Assembly (NCBI RefSeq): GCF_030012215.1
Contig: NZ_JASCXX010000004.1
Coordinates: 186,001 to 250,000 of the forward strand
DNA from: Anaerobaca lacustris
Lineage (GTDB): Bacteria > Planctomycetota > Phycisphaerae > Sedimentisphaerales > Anaerobacaceae
Reading direction: 5' to 3'
Length of the DNA stretch: 64,000 bases
Shown piece after piece: positions 27,928-36,434 of the stretch. Numbering within the stretch: position 1 is the stretch's first letter; each line of letters opens with the position of its first letter. Position numbers and translations under genes: made by a program. The notes under the pieces are model-generated. The model was not told the origin of the DNA. It saw nothing but the letters and a program-made list of their open reading frames with translations, and ran no database searches.

Positions 27928-29382
27928 TCATCTCCCGGTCGCCTTCTTCGGCTCAACGGTGATTGTGAACGTGTCGCGGCCGCCCTTCTCGACGTAGCTT
28001 TCCTGCTTTCGCGCCAGACCGGCCTTTTCCATCGCGTCGAAGACCCTCAACGTGTTGGGACGCCTTGAGGTGTCCGCACTGATGACGATGTTCGCCCCGC
28101 TGAGGGTGATCGTATCAATGTTCAGATCGGTCTGAGCCGCACAGGCGTTGAGCGCCTGCAGCACCAGGGTCAACTTGGCCTCTATGGTCTCCCGATCGGC
28201 CCCGATGCCGCTCTGTCTCGCCCGGACCGCTCTCACGGCGCTGCCCAGTTTCTGAACGGCCGCTCGCATCGTCGCAGGCAGCTTTTCCTCGCCCGGCATG
28301 ACAGCCAGATAGTCGGGTTCGAGCTTCTCTCTCTGCACAGCCCGGTATCGGTTCACCCGCATCAGGTGCATCTGGGCGTAGACGCCGAGGGCCAGCAGCA
28401 GAACCGTCAGAGAGATGCTGAGAAATCGAACGGCCTTTCGCAAGCGGAGCGTCTTGCCCAGGTACGGCATGTGATCGACGCGGAAGTTCGTCCCTTTGTC
28501 CTTCTCCGACTCTGGAAGCGCCGCCCCATAGGCGATGGCAAAGTCCACCACGTTACGACAATCGGTCAACTCGGCAGGGTCGATCCGGCCCATCGCGGCA
28601 AGATCGCAGTCTTCGACGTCGAACGGAACTCGCGGGCCGAGGTCCGAGGCCCTCAGTCCGTTCAGCGCGTCCAGAACGCACAGTTTGGGGGCGGACTGCC
28701 CCGAGCCGCCCAAGGCAGCGGTCACAAGGGTCTCACGGGTCAGCAGTGCCTTGCGGTCCTGCGACGGCCCCACCGGGAAGGCCCGTGTGAACGAGACCTC
28801 GTCCCCGTTCGGGGTGCCGATCAGGTAGCCGCGAGCGTCCGAAAGCAGAGCGTATACGCGATCGGCCTCCTCGGATCTGCCCCACTGGGCGAGATATCTG
28901 GACAAACACCATGCATCCGGGCTGACCGCAATCGGATCGATCCCGTTGCTCTGTAGCGACAACAGGATATCGGACAAAGTGCTTCGTTGCGCGGTGAACA
29001 CGTCGAGCTGCGCGCCGGTCTGGCCCTTCGAGGCGATCCGAAAGGCCACCGCCATATCGCTGATGTCCGTGGCGAGCGTCTCTTCGGCGTCGAAACGGAC
29101 GGTGGCCGCGATCTTCTTGTAGTCGCTGAACTCACTGTGAACGCTGTGCTGCATGAACAGGGCGCAGTCCAACGCCACCGCCGACTCGGTGAACTTCAGA
29201 CCCCGCTCGGCGCAGGCCTGGGCGATGCGGTCGGCCAGTGTCTGCTGGTCGGGTGGCTCTTCACCATCGATGTCGAGCGAGAAACACCCCAGCAGCCTGG
29301 TCTGCCCCCCTTGCGGGACGAGGCAGACGACGGTCGCCCGGTCTTCTCTCAGATAGATGCCCAAACGCTTTCGTAGCTCCAT
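27928..29382 (-). CDS. gspL: GspL/PilM-PilN-like T2SS assembly protein
   Basis: 484 aa. The N-terminal ~280 residues form an actin/PilM-like cytosolic domain (LGIYLREDRATVVCLVPQGG, FTESAVALDCALFMQHSVHS, VDFAIAYGAALPES). A single membrane helix follows at ~323-342 (FLSISLTVLLLALGVYAQMH), then a coiled coil and a small ferredoxin-like periplasmic domain (IDTITLSGANIVISADTS). This cytosolic-TM-periplasmic layout is GspL, linking GspE to the inner-membrane platform. Lies between gspK and gspM. Confidence 0.8.
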   Translation of the reverse strand: MELRKRLGIYLREDRATVVCLVPQGGQTRLLGCFSLDIDGEEPPDQQTLADRIAQACAERGLKFTESAVALDCALFMQHSVHSEFSDYKKIAATVRFDAEETLATDISDMAVAFRIASKGQTGAQLDVFTAQRSTLSDILLSLQSNGIDPIAVSPDAWCLSRYLAQWGRSEEADRVYALLSDARGYLIGTPNGDEVSFTRAFPVGPSQDRKALLTRETLVTAALGGSGQSAPKLCVLDALNGLRASDLGPRVPFDVEDCDLAAMGRIDPAELTDCRNVVDFAIAYGAALPESEKDKGTNFRVDHMPYLGKTLRLRKAVRFLSISLTVLLLALGVYAQMHLMRVNRYRAVQREKLEPDYLAVMPGEEKLPATMRAAVQKLGSAVRAVRARQSGIGADRETIEAKLTLVLQALNACAAQTDLNIDTITLSGANIVISADTSRRPNTLRVFDAMEKAGLARKQESYVEKGGRDTFTITVEPKKATGR

Positions 29383-29452
29383 GCTCCAAAATCTCCCAGA
29401 GTCAGGACGGCCTTGTGCCTGCCCCGATGGGCGCGCAGGAAGCGGCCCCTGT

Positions 29453-30706
29453 TTAGTCGGATATCACGGCAATCCGCTTTACTCGGCGACCTTCCCTGTT
29501 GACGCCCGCCATAGCCACCTTTCTGGCCACGCCACTGGTCGCAGTGACCCGTACGGTGAAGGTCGTGCTGGTTGTCGTGATGAACGGCTGGCATTTCTCA
29601 ATGGCATTGGCGTATCGGAAAATGTCCTTCTTGGCTTCTTCAATGTCCGAGAACGGCTTCGTGCGCCTGCGCTGAATGATGGCGTCGGCGATCTTCGGTG
29701 CATCGGCGATGCTGCCGAAGGCCAAGGCCGCTTCGAGGATATGCCTCGGCGCCGTATTGATGTTGACCTGCCGGGTCCCCCAGAGCCCGAGGTACTTCAT
29801 CGCGGATTCGTCGCGCGTGGTGCTGACGACGCTCGGTCTTGCGAAAAGCTCGGTATCGATCAAAGAACTGTGAAAGAGCCGGGCGAAGGCGGCGCTCTGC
29901 TGGTCTATCTGCTCGGTCACCGTCACCGTGGTTCGAAGCGTGCGCTGCACGGCCGGCTTGGCACCCGTGGCCGGGGTCCGCGTCACCCTGGCTCTCAGAC
30001 TCGCCGGTGCAGGGGCCGCGACCGACAGGGCTTTGAACTCGACCTGGAACGGCCTGACCTTGGCCACTTCGGCCAGATCGCCCCTGACACCTTTGATCTC
30101 GTCGGGCAGGTAGCCCATCCACTCACAAAACGTCACGAAACCCGTATTGGCTTCGGCCTTGAGCTTCTCATCGGAGATCAGCGCCCAGCCGAGAGGATAC
30201 TTGGCGTTGTCATCCTCGATTTCCACGGTCACTTTGGCCGAACCGATCTCAAACTCGATCGGCTCGGTCACGAGCGGCCAGCGCGGACCGTAGGGGCCCG
30301 GTATCGTCACGGAAGCCGTGGATGCGGGCCTGCGATTCTCCTGCGTCCCGTTCGGATGCGGAGCATCCGCTTCCCTCTCGGCCGCCACCTGGGCGAGCAA
30401 CTCCTGGTACTGCGGCTCGGTCATGACGAAGAGATCGGAGAAGTCCGGCTCGTTCGGGCGACTGATCACCGAAGGTTGGAGATCGACCAGCGAGGCGAGC
30501 GCGTACTTCATGGCGGAGGTGCAGGCGTACTGGGCTTGGGCATAATCGATGATGAACCGGTCCCGATGCCGACGCGCGGCCACCTGGGCGCTGAGGGTGT
30601 ACCCCAACGTCGAAAGGATGACCAGAATCACCAGCGTAATCAGCAGGATCACGCCGTGGCGTTTCCGGAGCCTATCGGACTCTTGTCGGCAGAATCGGTT
30701 GCACAT
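29453..30706 (-). CDS. gspK: GspK-like minor pseudopilin
   Basis: 417 aa. N-terminal RKRHGVILLITLVILVILST is the GspK-type prepilin helix: cleavage after Gly, with the usual +5 Glu replaced, as is characteristic of GspK. A large globular domain follows with the GspK helical part (VNINTAPRHILEAALAFGSI) and FSDIEEAKKDIF, which recall the SAM-like fold. ATG 30706 overlaps gspJ by 35 bases and has GAGG nearby; the longer open frame starting at 30862 would place 52 extra residues before the prepilin leader. Caps the pseudopilus with GspI and GspJ. Confidence 0.85.
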   Translation of the reverse strand: MCNRFCRQESDRLRKRHGVILLITLVILVILSTLGYTLSAQVAARRHRDRFIIDYAQAQYACTSAMKYALASLVDLQPSVISRPNEPDFSDLFVMTEPQYQELLAQVAAEREADAPHPNGTQENRRPASTASVTIPGPYGPRWPLVTEPIEFEIGSAKVTVEIEDDNAKYPLGWALISDEKLKAEANTGFVTFCEWMGYLPDEIKGVRGDLAEVAKVRPFQVEFKALSVAAPAPASLRARVTRTPATGAKPAVQRTLRTTVTVTEQIDQQSAAFARLFHSSLIDTELFARPSVVSTTRDESAMKYLGLWGTRQVNINTAPRHILEAALAFGSIADAPKIADAIIQRRRTKPFSDIEEAKKDIFRYANAIEKCQPFITTTSTTFTVRVTATSGVARKVAMAGVNREGRRVKRIAVISD

Positions 30707-31475
30707 TGCCTCGTCCGTCTCTTGAACCTTGTTCGGCTTGCGTATCCTCGGCGTTCGCCGCACCGGCGTCGGGGCCGGTGGGGCCGAACCGAATGGCCCG
30801 TATCCGGTCGATCGCGATGGTCCGGCTGATCTTCTCCTCATCCAACACGTCCAGCGTCCCACGAACGGTTTCGTACGGCCTGGCGAACGACAGCGTCACC
30901 CGGACCCCGGGCGGCGGGGCTGGCCCCGGCCACCGGTCCACGGCGCCCTCTTCTCTGGGCACTTCGATCCGGAAGTACGTCACGCCCCCACACAGGGGCA
31001 CGAATGTATAGTCGCTCTCCCAGTTTTCTCGTCTGGCGTCGAGGAGCTTGTCCTCGAACCCGACCCCGGTGCGGCTGCGGTAGATCGCCAGTCCCGGGAC
31101 GGCGCCTTGGTGGTCATAGGCGCCACGCCAGACGATCTCTTCGAGCGTCTGTTCCTTGTTCTCGGCATCTTTCAGAATGCGGCGCACGATCAGTTCGGCC
31201 GTGACGAATCCGTTGTCGAATCCGTTTCGGATCTGCACCGTGACATTGTCGTCGGCCCCCAGGGTCCGGTCCAGGTCCTCGGCGATCCGTTGCAGCACCT
31301 CGGTCGCCAGAGCGGGGGTCTCGATCTTGTCGAGGACCGCCTCGGCCGCCCGGTTGGCCTGGCCGTAGACCCCCAGAATGGCGGTCAGCACCATCGCCCC
31401 GATAACCAGCGCGGCCAGCATCTCTCCCAGAGAGTAGCCCCGGCGAAATCCTGGTTGTCTGTTTGCCGTCTTCAT
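30672..31475 (-). CDS. gspJ: GspJ-like minor pseudopilin
   Basis: 267 aa with a type IV prepilin leader: RRGYSLGEMLAALVIGAMVL, cleavage after Gly and Glu at +5, though with Ser-Leu-Gly instead of the usual Thr-Leu-Leu. The following helix and C-terminal beta-rich domain fit GspJ (TEVLQRIAEDLDR, TYFRIEVPREEG). The C-terminal 35 residues are disordered and basic and overlap gspK. Assignment as J rests on size and on its position between I and K. Confidence 0.78.
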   Translation of the reverse strand: MKTANRQPGFRRGYSLGEMLAALVIGAMVLTAILGVYGQANRAAEAVLDKIETPALATEVLQRIAEDLDRTLGADDNVTVQIRNGFDNGFVTAELIVRRILKDAENKEQTLEEIVWRGAYDHQGAVPGLAIYRSRTGVGFEDKLLDARRENWESDYTFVPLCGGVTYFRIEVPREEGAVDRWPGPAPPPGVRVTLSFARPYETVRGTLDVLDEEKISRTIAIDRIRAIRFGPTGPDAGAANAEDTQAEQGSRDGRGNVQPILPTRVR

Positions 31476-31500
31476 AGCACGTTGGCGATCTCAGTGCGGA

Positions 31501-32334
31501 TCAGTTCCGTCGGCTCCTGATCAATTCCATGACGTCCCCGACGTCCATCTTTTCCAGTTCGTCATAGCGTAATCCCGTCGCAGGGTCCACGTCGCTGCCG
31601 GCGGGGGTTTCCGTCCGGTCTCCAGTCTGGTCCCGGGCCTCTTCTCGCGCCAGCGCCAAGGCCGCGATCGACTCGACCTGAAGGTCTTTCTCTTCGGCCG
31701 TCGGGTCCCCCGCGCTGCGAATGTAGATGTCCAGATTGTGTTTGATGAACGCGCCGGCCTCGGTCGTGAGCAGCCCGTTTTCCACCCACGTGCCGATCGT
31801 GTCGGCGTCGACACCCGCATACCGGGCCGCCTCTTCGAGCGTTTCCAGGAGTTGCTCGGCGGCCAGCGCTTCGACGTCCTCGTCTTCGAGGAACTGCTCG
31901 GCCTGCTGATCGGTCAGCGTGGTGATCCAATGGATCAACTCGACCGTCTGGGTCTCGCCGACCGGATCGGTGTAGTCGGCCGAACAGACCGCGCGAAGCC
32001 ACATCTGCCCCGTCACCGGCTCGGAGAACGCCTCCACCACCGTGCGCCAGCCGATGTCGGGATAGCGATCGCTCGTGCCGTATTCCACCTGTTCGCTAAG
32101 CGTCTCGGAAGTCAGGAGCTTCTCCATGTTCTCGCGAGCCAGTTGAAACGCCACCATCTGGAAGGCGGAGTTCGCCGCCGTCGCCATGCAGCGATTGATG
32201 ACGAACAACACGCTTGAACTGGCCAAAGCCAAAATGGCCAGGGACGTGACGACCTCCAGGAGCGTGAACGCGCCCACGCGGCGTTCCGCCGCCCTCTGCA
32301 TCGTCCCTAACGGATTGGCTCGGTTTCCGTACAT
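31501..32334 (-). CDS. gspI: GspI-like minor pseudopilin with long acidic extension
   Basis: Prepilin leader RRVGAFTLLEVVTSLAILAL (cleavage after Gly, Glu at +5), followed by QMVAFQLARENMEKLLTSET, typical of GspI. At 277 aa it is about twice the normal GspI length. The second half (~140-277) is very acidic and helical (QFLEDEDVEALAAEQLLETL, ARYAGVDADTIGTWVENGLL) with no relation to pseudopilins that I can see. ATG 32334 leaves a 20-residue leader; ATG 32301 would shorten it. The extra domain would sit at the pseudopilus tip and might contact substrate or secretin, which is inference. Confidence 0.75.
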   Translation of the reverse strand: MYGNRANPLGTMQRAAERRVGAFTLLEVVTSLAILALASSSVLFVINRCMATAANSAFQMVAFQLARENMEKLLTSETLSEQVEYGTSDRYPDIGWRTVVEAFSEPVTGQMWLRAVCSADYTDPVGETQTVELIHWITTLTDQQAEQFLEDEDVEALAAEQLLETLEEAARYAGVDADTIGTWVENGLLTTEAGAFIKHNLDIYIRSAGDPTAEEKDLQVESIAALALAREEARDQTGDRTETPAGSDVDPATGLRYDELEKMDVGDVMELIRSRRN

Positions 32335-32367
32335 ATCTTAATGGTGAGGCTCCAAACAACCCGGCGA

Positions 32368-32964
32368 TCAAAACGACGCCACCTGTTCCTTCGTCCTGGG
32401 ACGCATCAGTTCCGGGTTGCCCTGGAGCAGTTGCACGATCGGGGTCAGCCTTCCGACCGCGACCGTATGGGCCTGTTCGCTCTCATCGCGAAAGACGATC
32501 TTGCCTCCGTATTGCCAGCCGGAGTGCCCGGCGCGGAACTTGGCGCGCCCTTCGTTGGCAAACGTGCCGTCGTCGAACTCAACATAGGCGACGCGACAGC
32601 CGTCTCCGAAATATCCGTCGACCACGATCTCTTCGTCCAGCACCTCGACCAGATTCGACGAGCTGATCCGTCGAAGCAGATACGTCTGCTCGGTGACGTC
32701 CACGATCACCTCGTAGCGCCGCCCCGTCTCGGCGGCGGCCGAGGCCGCCATCTGCATGGCCGAGACGAAGCCCTGCACCTGCGCCTTGAACGTGCTTCGT
32801 CGCAGGATGCCGAAAAGATTCGCCTGGGCGACCATCACGAACAGCGCCAGCATGGAGAGCACGACGATCAGCTCGACCAGCGTGAAGGCGCCGGTCCGCG
32901 ACCGGGTGGCCGGGCCGGTTTTCGCGTGCGTCCGGTTAGCGGTCGGTGCTGAGCAGGTCGGCAT
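32368..32964 (-). CDS. gspH: GspH-like pseudopilin
   Basis: 198 aa. Leader RSRTGAFTLVELIVVLSMLA with Gly/Phe cleavage and Glu +5, then a GspH-type beta-sandwich (FKAQVQGFVSAMQMAASAAA, YEVIVDVTEQTYLLRR, GWQYGGKIVFRDESE). A long basic leader (~24 residues) precedes the cleavage site. ATG 32964 overlaps gspG by 29 bases, with GAGGG upstream. Minor pseudopilin that joins the GspG shaft to the I-J-K tip. Confidence 0.8.
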   Translation of the reverse strand: MPTCSAPTANRTHAKTGPATRSRTGAFTLVELIVVLSMLALFVMVAQANLFGILRRSTFKAQVQGFVSAMQMAASAAAETGRRYEVIVDVTEQTYLLRRISSSNLVEVLDEEIVVDGYFGDGCRVAYVEFDDGTFANEGRAKFRAGHSGWQYGGKIVFRDESEQAHTVAVGRLTPIVQLLQGNPELMRPRTKEQVASF

Positions 32965-33376
32965 TGTAGCCCTCGCCGCCTTCCTGGCCGTCGGCACCGA
33001 GACTCTTGATGACGAACGGCTTGCCGCTTTCAGGATACAGTTCGTAGATAAACTCATTGTTCCAACCGTCGGGCGGGACATCCGTGGTGTCCAGATAGCC
33101 GCCGGGCTGCCAGTTCGTCACATCCGACGGCTGCTCGACCAGGGCGTACAATCCCTCGTCCTCCGTGGGGTACCGGTTGGTGTCCATGTAGAACTGATTG
33201 ACGGCGCTGGCCAACTGCCGCAGACTGGCCTTGGTGGTCGTGACCTTTGCCTTCTCGGTCTGCCCGACGAAATTCTTGACCACAACGCCCGCCAGCAGTC
33301 CGAGAATGATCAGGACGGCCATGAGCTCGACCATCGTAAAACCGGTTCTGACTTGTCGCCTTCTGCTCTCCTTCAT
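32936..33376 (-). CDS. gspG: Major pseudopilin GspG
   Basis: 146 aa, the normal size. RRQVRTGFTMVELMAVLIIL is a classic prepilin signal with Gly/Phe cleavage and Glu +5. The GspG body follows: LRQLASAVNQFYMDTNRYPT, EDEGLYALVEQP, YLDTTDVPPDGWNNEFIYEL, IKSLGADGQEGGEGYNADL. The C-terminal Gly/Asp-rich Ca-binding loop (LGADGQEGGEG) is conserved. ATG 33376 has AGGAG upstream. It forms the pseudopilus shaft after processing by a prepilin peptidase not found in this window. Confidence 0.93.
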   Translation of the reverse strand: MKESRRRQVRTGFTMVELMAVLIILGLLAGVVVKNFVGQTEKAKVTTTKASLRQLASAVNQFYMDTNRYPTEDEGLYALVEQPSDVTNWQPGGYLDTTDVPPDGWNNEFIYELYPESGKPFVIKSLGADGQEGGEGYNADLLSTDR

Positions 33377-33399
33377 AATCCATCGACTCCTATACGCTC

Positions 33400-34617
33400 T
33401 CAAAAGTTCACAACGGAGATTCGTAAGATCGGCAGGATAGTGGCATAGGCGATCACGCCAACGACACCCGCCATGAAAATGATGATCACCGGCTCCACCG
33501 CGGCGCTCAGACGCTCTATCACTACGTCGGTGGAGGCCTCGAGGTTCTCGCTGATGCTCTTGAGCATCGTCTCCAGCTCGCCGCTCTTCTCGCCGACGGC
33601 CACCATATGGGCGATGGCCGGATCGATCACGCCGCTGTCCCGCAACGGTGCGGCGATATCGGCACCGGCGAGGATGCGCTCGCGGGCGTGCTGGATCGCC
33701 CGTTTCATCAGGCTATTGCCCGTTGTCTCGGCCACGACCCGAAGCGACTCGGCCATCGCCAGACCCGAGCCGATCAGCGTCGAAAGGGTCGAGGCGAACC
33801 GGGCCACCACGCGCTGCTTGATCAGCGGCCCGAAGAACGGCAGAGACAGAAGGAACTTGTCGCGCAGATAGGCGCCCCGTTCGGTTCGAAAGATCTTCCG
33901 CAAGATCAGAACGACAGCGGCCACACCGGCGAGGATGACGAGTATCCACCAGCTCATCACAATGTGACTGAAGTTCATCAGTTGGGCGGTGATCCAGGGC
34001 AGTTCCTGTCCGGCCCGCTCAATCTGCGCGCCGATCTTCGGGATGACCTGGGTCGTCAGAATCAGGACGGCAAAAAGGCAGAAACAGATCAGAACGATCG
34101 GGTAGATCATCGCGGTGATGACCTTCGCCTCGACCCGCTGGCGTTTCTCCATGAAGTTGGCGATGGTCCGAAGGCTGCCGCCCAGGGTGCCCGTGACCTC
34201 GCCGACCCGCACCATCGCAACGTAGATCACGTCGAAGTAGTCGCGATACTCACTGAGGGCGTCGGTAAACGATTCGCCGGTCACCACGCGGTCGCGGATC
34301 TCAGTCAGCGCCGTCTTGAACCGGTGGTCCGAGGTTTGCAGCGTCAGGACCGACAGGGACTCGGTCAGCTTGATGCCGGAATTGAGCAGCGTGGCCAGTT
34401 GCTTGGTGAAGTCAACGATCTGTGACCGGCTGACCCTTCGCAGGGAGGAGAACAGGATGCGCTGGCTTTCGGAGGCCGAGGAAATCTCGGACATCGATGA
34501 CGGGTGGACGCTCCGGACGCGCAGTTGCTTTCGGGCGGCGTACGGACTCTCGGCCGTGATCGTCCCCTTGACCTTCTTGCCCCCGGCGGCGATTGCCGTG
34601 TACTGGTATCTTGGCAT
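33400..34617 (-). CDS. gspF: Type II secretion inner-membrane platform protein GspF
   Basis: 405 aa polytopic protein with two GspF domains: YQYTAIAAGGKKVKGTITAE at the N-terminus, FTKQLATLLNSGIKLTESLS and the repeat RFASTLSTLIGSGLAMAESL in the second half. Membrane segments around ~170-190 (VITAMIYPIVLICFCLFAVL), ~220-240 and ~375-400 (VIIIFMAGVVGVIAYATILP). The GSGLAMAESL and VGEKSGELETML motifs are diagnostic. Lies between gspE and gspG, as in standard T2SS operons. Confidence 0.93.
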   Translation of the reverse strand: MPRYQYTAIAAGGKKVKGTITAESPYAARKQLRVRSVHPSSMSEISSASESQRILFSSLRRVSRSQIVDFTKQLATLLNSGIKLTESLSVLTLQTSDHRFKTALTEIRDRVVTGESFTDALSEYRDYFDVIYVAMVRVGEVTGTLGGSLRTIANFMEKRQRVEAKVITAMIYPIVLICFCLFAVLILTTQVIPKIGAQIERAGQELPWITAQLMNFSHIVMSWWILVILAGVAAVVLILRKIFRTERGAYLRDKFLLSLPFFGPLIKQRVVARFASTLSTLIGSGLAMAESLRVVAETTGNSLMKRAIQHARERILAGADIAAPLRDSGVIDPAIAHMVAVGEKSGELETMLKSISENLEASTDVVIERLSAAVEPVIIIFMAGVVGVIAYATILPILRISVVNF

Positions 34618-34694
34618 AGTACAATCTGATTAACAAAGCACTCACAATCCGTCACGCGTCGATCTGCACTCGACGCCGGACCGGCCAACCGATC

Positions 34695-36401
34695 CTACGA
34701 AACGTCGGCCTGGGTCACTCTCAGGACCTCCGAGACCGTCGTGATCCCGGCCAGGACCTTTCGGGCCCCGTCCATCCGGAGCGTCTGCATGCCCGCCTGA
34801 ACGGCCAGCCTCTTGATCTGTCCGGCCGTTTCCTGCCGGTAGATCAGTTCCTGAATCGGCTCGTTGACGAGCATCACTTCATAAATGCCCGTTCGTCCGC
34901 GATAGCCGGTCTGAAAACACCGCGAACAGCCCTCACCGACGAAGAACGTCGCATCCTTCTGCTCTTCAAGGCCGTCCAGACCCAGGTCTCTAAGCTCGTG
35001 AGGCGCCGGCTCCGTGGGCCGCTTGCAGTCCGGGCAGACGCGGCGCACCAGACGCTGGGCGATGATCGCGATCAGCGACGAGCTGACCAGGTAGGGCTCC
35101 AGGCCCAGGTCCAGAAGACGGCTCACCGCGCCGGCCGAATCGTTCGTGTGCAGCGTGCTGAAGACCAGGTGGCCCGTCAGCGACGACTGGATCGCCATGC
35201 GGGCGGTCTCGATGTCGCGGACTTCGCCGACCATGATCACGTCGGGGTCCTGACGCAGCACATGCCGAAGCGAGGTGGCAAACGTCATGCCCTTCTTGCT
35301 GGCGACCTGGATCTGGCTGATGCCTTCGAGCTGATACTCGATGGGGTCTTCGATCGTCAGAACGTTCTTCTCGGCCGAGTTGATTCGATTCAGATAGGCG
35401 TAGAGACTGGTGCTCTTGCCGCTGCCGGTCGGACCGGTCACGAAGATCACGCCGTGGGCACGATGCAGCAGCGAATCGAGCTTCTTGAGGTCCTCCGGCC
35501 ACAGACCCAGCTCTTCCAACGCGAACACGCCCGTGCTCTTGTCGAGCAGACGCAGCACGCTGCGCTCGCCGAAGCTGGTCGGGACGGTGCTCACACGGAG
35601 GTCCACCTCGCGCTGTCCGAGCCGCACGCTGGAGCGCCCGTCCTGCGGCATCCGGCGCTCGGCGATATCCATCCCCGCCATGACCTTGATGCGAGAGGTG
35701 ATCAGCGGCAGCACGTTGCGGTTCAACGTCAGCACGTCGTACAGAATGCCGTCGATCCGATAGCGGATCTGGATCTTGGCTTCGTACGGGTGCACGTGAA
35801 TGTCGCTGGCCCGCAACTGAAGGGCGCGAAACAGGATGTCGTTGACCAGCCGGATGACCGGCGGGCGATTGACCACGTCGAGCAGGTCGTCGGAGGCCGA
35901 GACCTCGTCGACGAGCTGGTCGAGGTTCTGCGAATCCAGCTCTTCGGCGACCTCTTCGATCACCGTGTTGCGCTGCTCGTAGGCGACGTCGATCACCGCC
36001 GTGATGGCCGCTCGCGTCGCCACCGCCGGCTTGACCGGCATCCCCGTCATCTTCGAAACGTTGTCCAGCACGTTGGCGTCCAGCGGCCTGGACAGGACAA
36101 CGGTCAGCTCGCCGTTGCTGTCCTCGCTCTTGACGCCGATCAGGAAGTGATGCTGGGCGTACATCGGCGGAACGGATTCGATGAATTCCCGAGGAACCGA
36201 CTTCTCCGAGATCTCCGGCAGGTACTCCCAGCCCAGGGCCTCGGCGAACAGCTTGAGCACCACGTCTTCAGTGAAGTACGGGCAACTGAGCAGCACCTCG
36301 TCGAGGCGTCCCTGCCCGGCGTTCTGGTCCAGGAAACTGGCCAACTGTTCGGCCTTGACCAGCCCCGTCCGTTCGGCCGTCTGTATCAACAAATTCTTCA
36401 T
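34695..36401 (-). CDS. gspE: Type II secretion ATPase GspE
   Basis: 568-aa cytosolic assembly ATPase. N-terminal GspE N1 domain (~1-150), then the core: ASDIHVHPYEAKIQIRYRID, Walker A GPTGSGKST (~323-331), Asp box TIEDPIEYQLEGISQIQV, Walker B DPDVIMVGEVRDIETARM, His box GHLVFSTLHTNDSAGAVSRL, and a zinc knuckle CPDCKRP...CSRC before GYRGRTGIYEVM. Everything catalytic is intact. ATG 36401 is three codons inside a GTG frame. It powers pseudopilus growth with GspF and GspL. Confidence 0.95.
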   Translation of the reverse strand: MKNLLIQTAERTGLVKAEQLASFLDQNAGQGRLDEVLLSCPYFTEDVVLKLFAEALGWEYLPEISEKSVPREFIESVPPMYAQHHFLIGVKSEDSNGELTVVLSRPLDANVLDNVSKMTGMPVKPAVATRAAITAVIDVAYEQRNTVIEEVAEELDSQNLDQLVDEVSASDDLLDVVNRPPVIRLVNDILFRALQLRASDIHVHPYEAKIQIRYRIDGILYDVLTLNRNVLPLITSRIKVMAGMDIAERRMPQDGRSSVRLGQREVDLRVSTVPTSFGERSVLRLLDKSTGVFALEELGLWPEDLKKLDSLLHRAHGVIFVTGPTGSGKSTSLYAYLNRINSAEKNVLTIEDPIEYQLEGISQIQVASKKGMTFATSLRHVLRQDPDVIMVGEVRDIETARMAIQSSLTGHLVFSTLHTNDSAGAVSRLLDLGLEPYLVSSSLIAIIAQRLVRRVCPDCKRPTEPAPHELRDLGLDGLEEQKDATFFVGEGCSRCFQTGYRGRTGIYEVMLVNEPIQELIYRQETAGQIKRLAVQAGMQTLRMDGARKVLAGITTVSEVLRVTQADVS

Positions 36402-36434
36402 AGACTTCACTGCCTGCGTATCCGGTCTTCCTGA

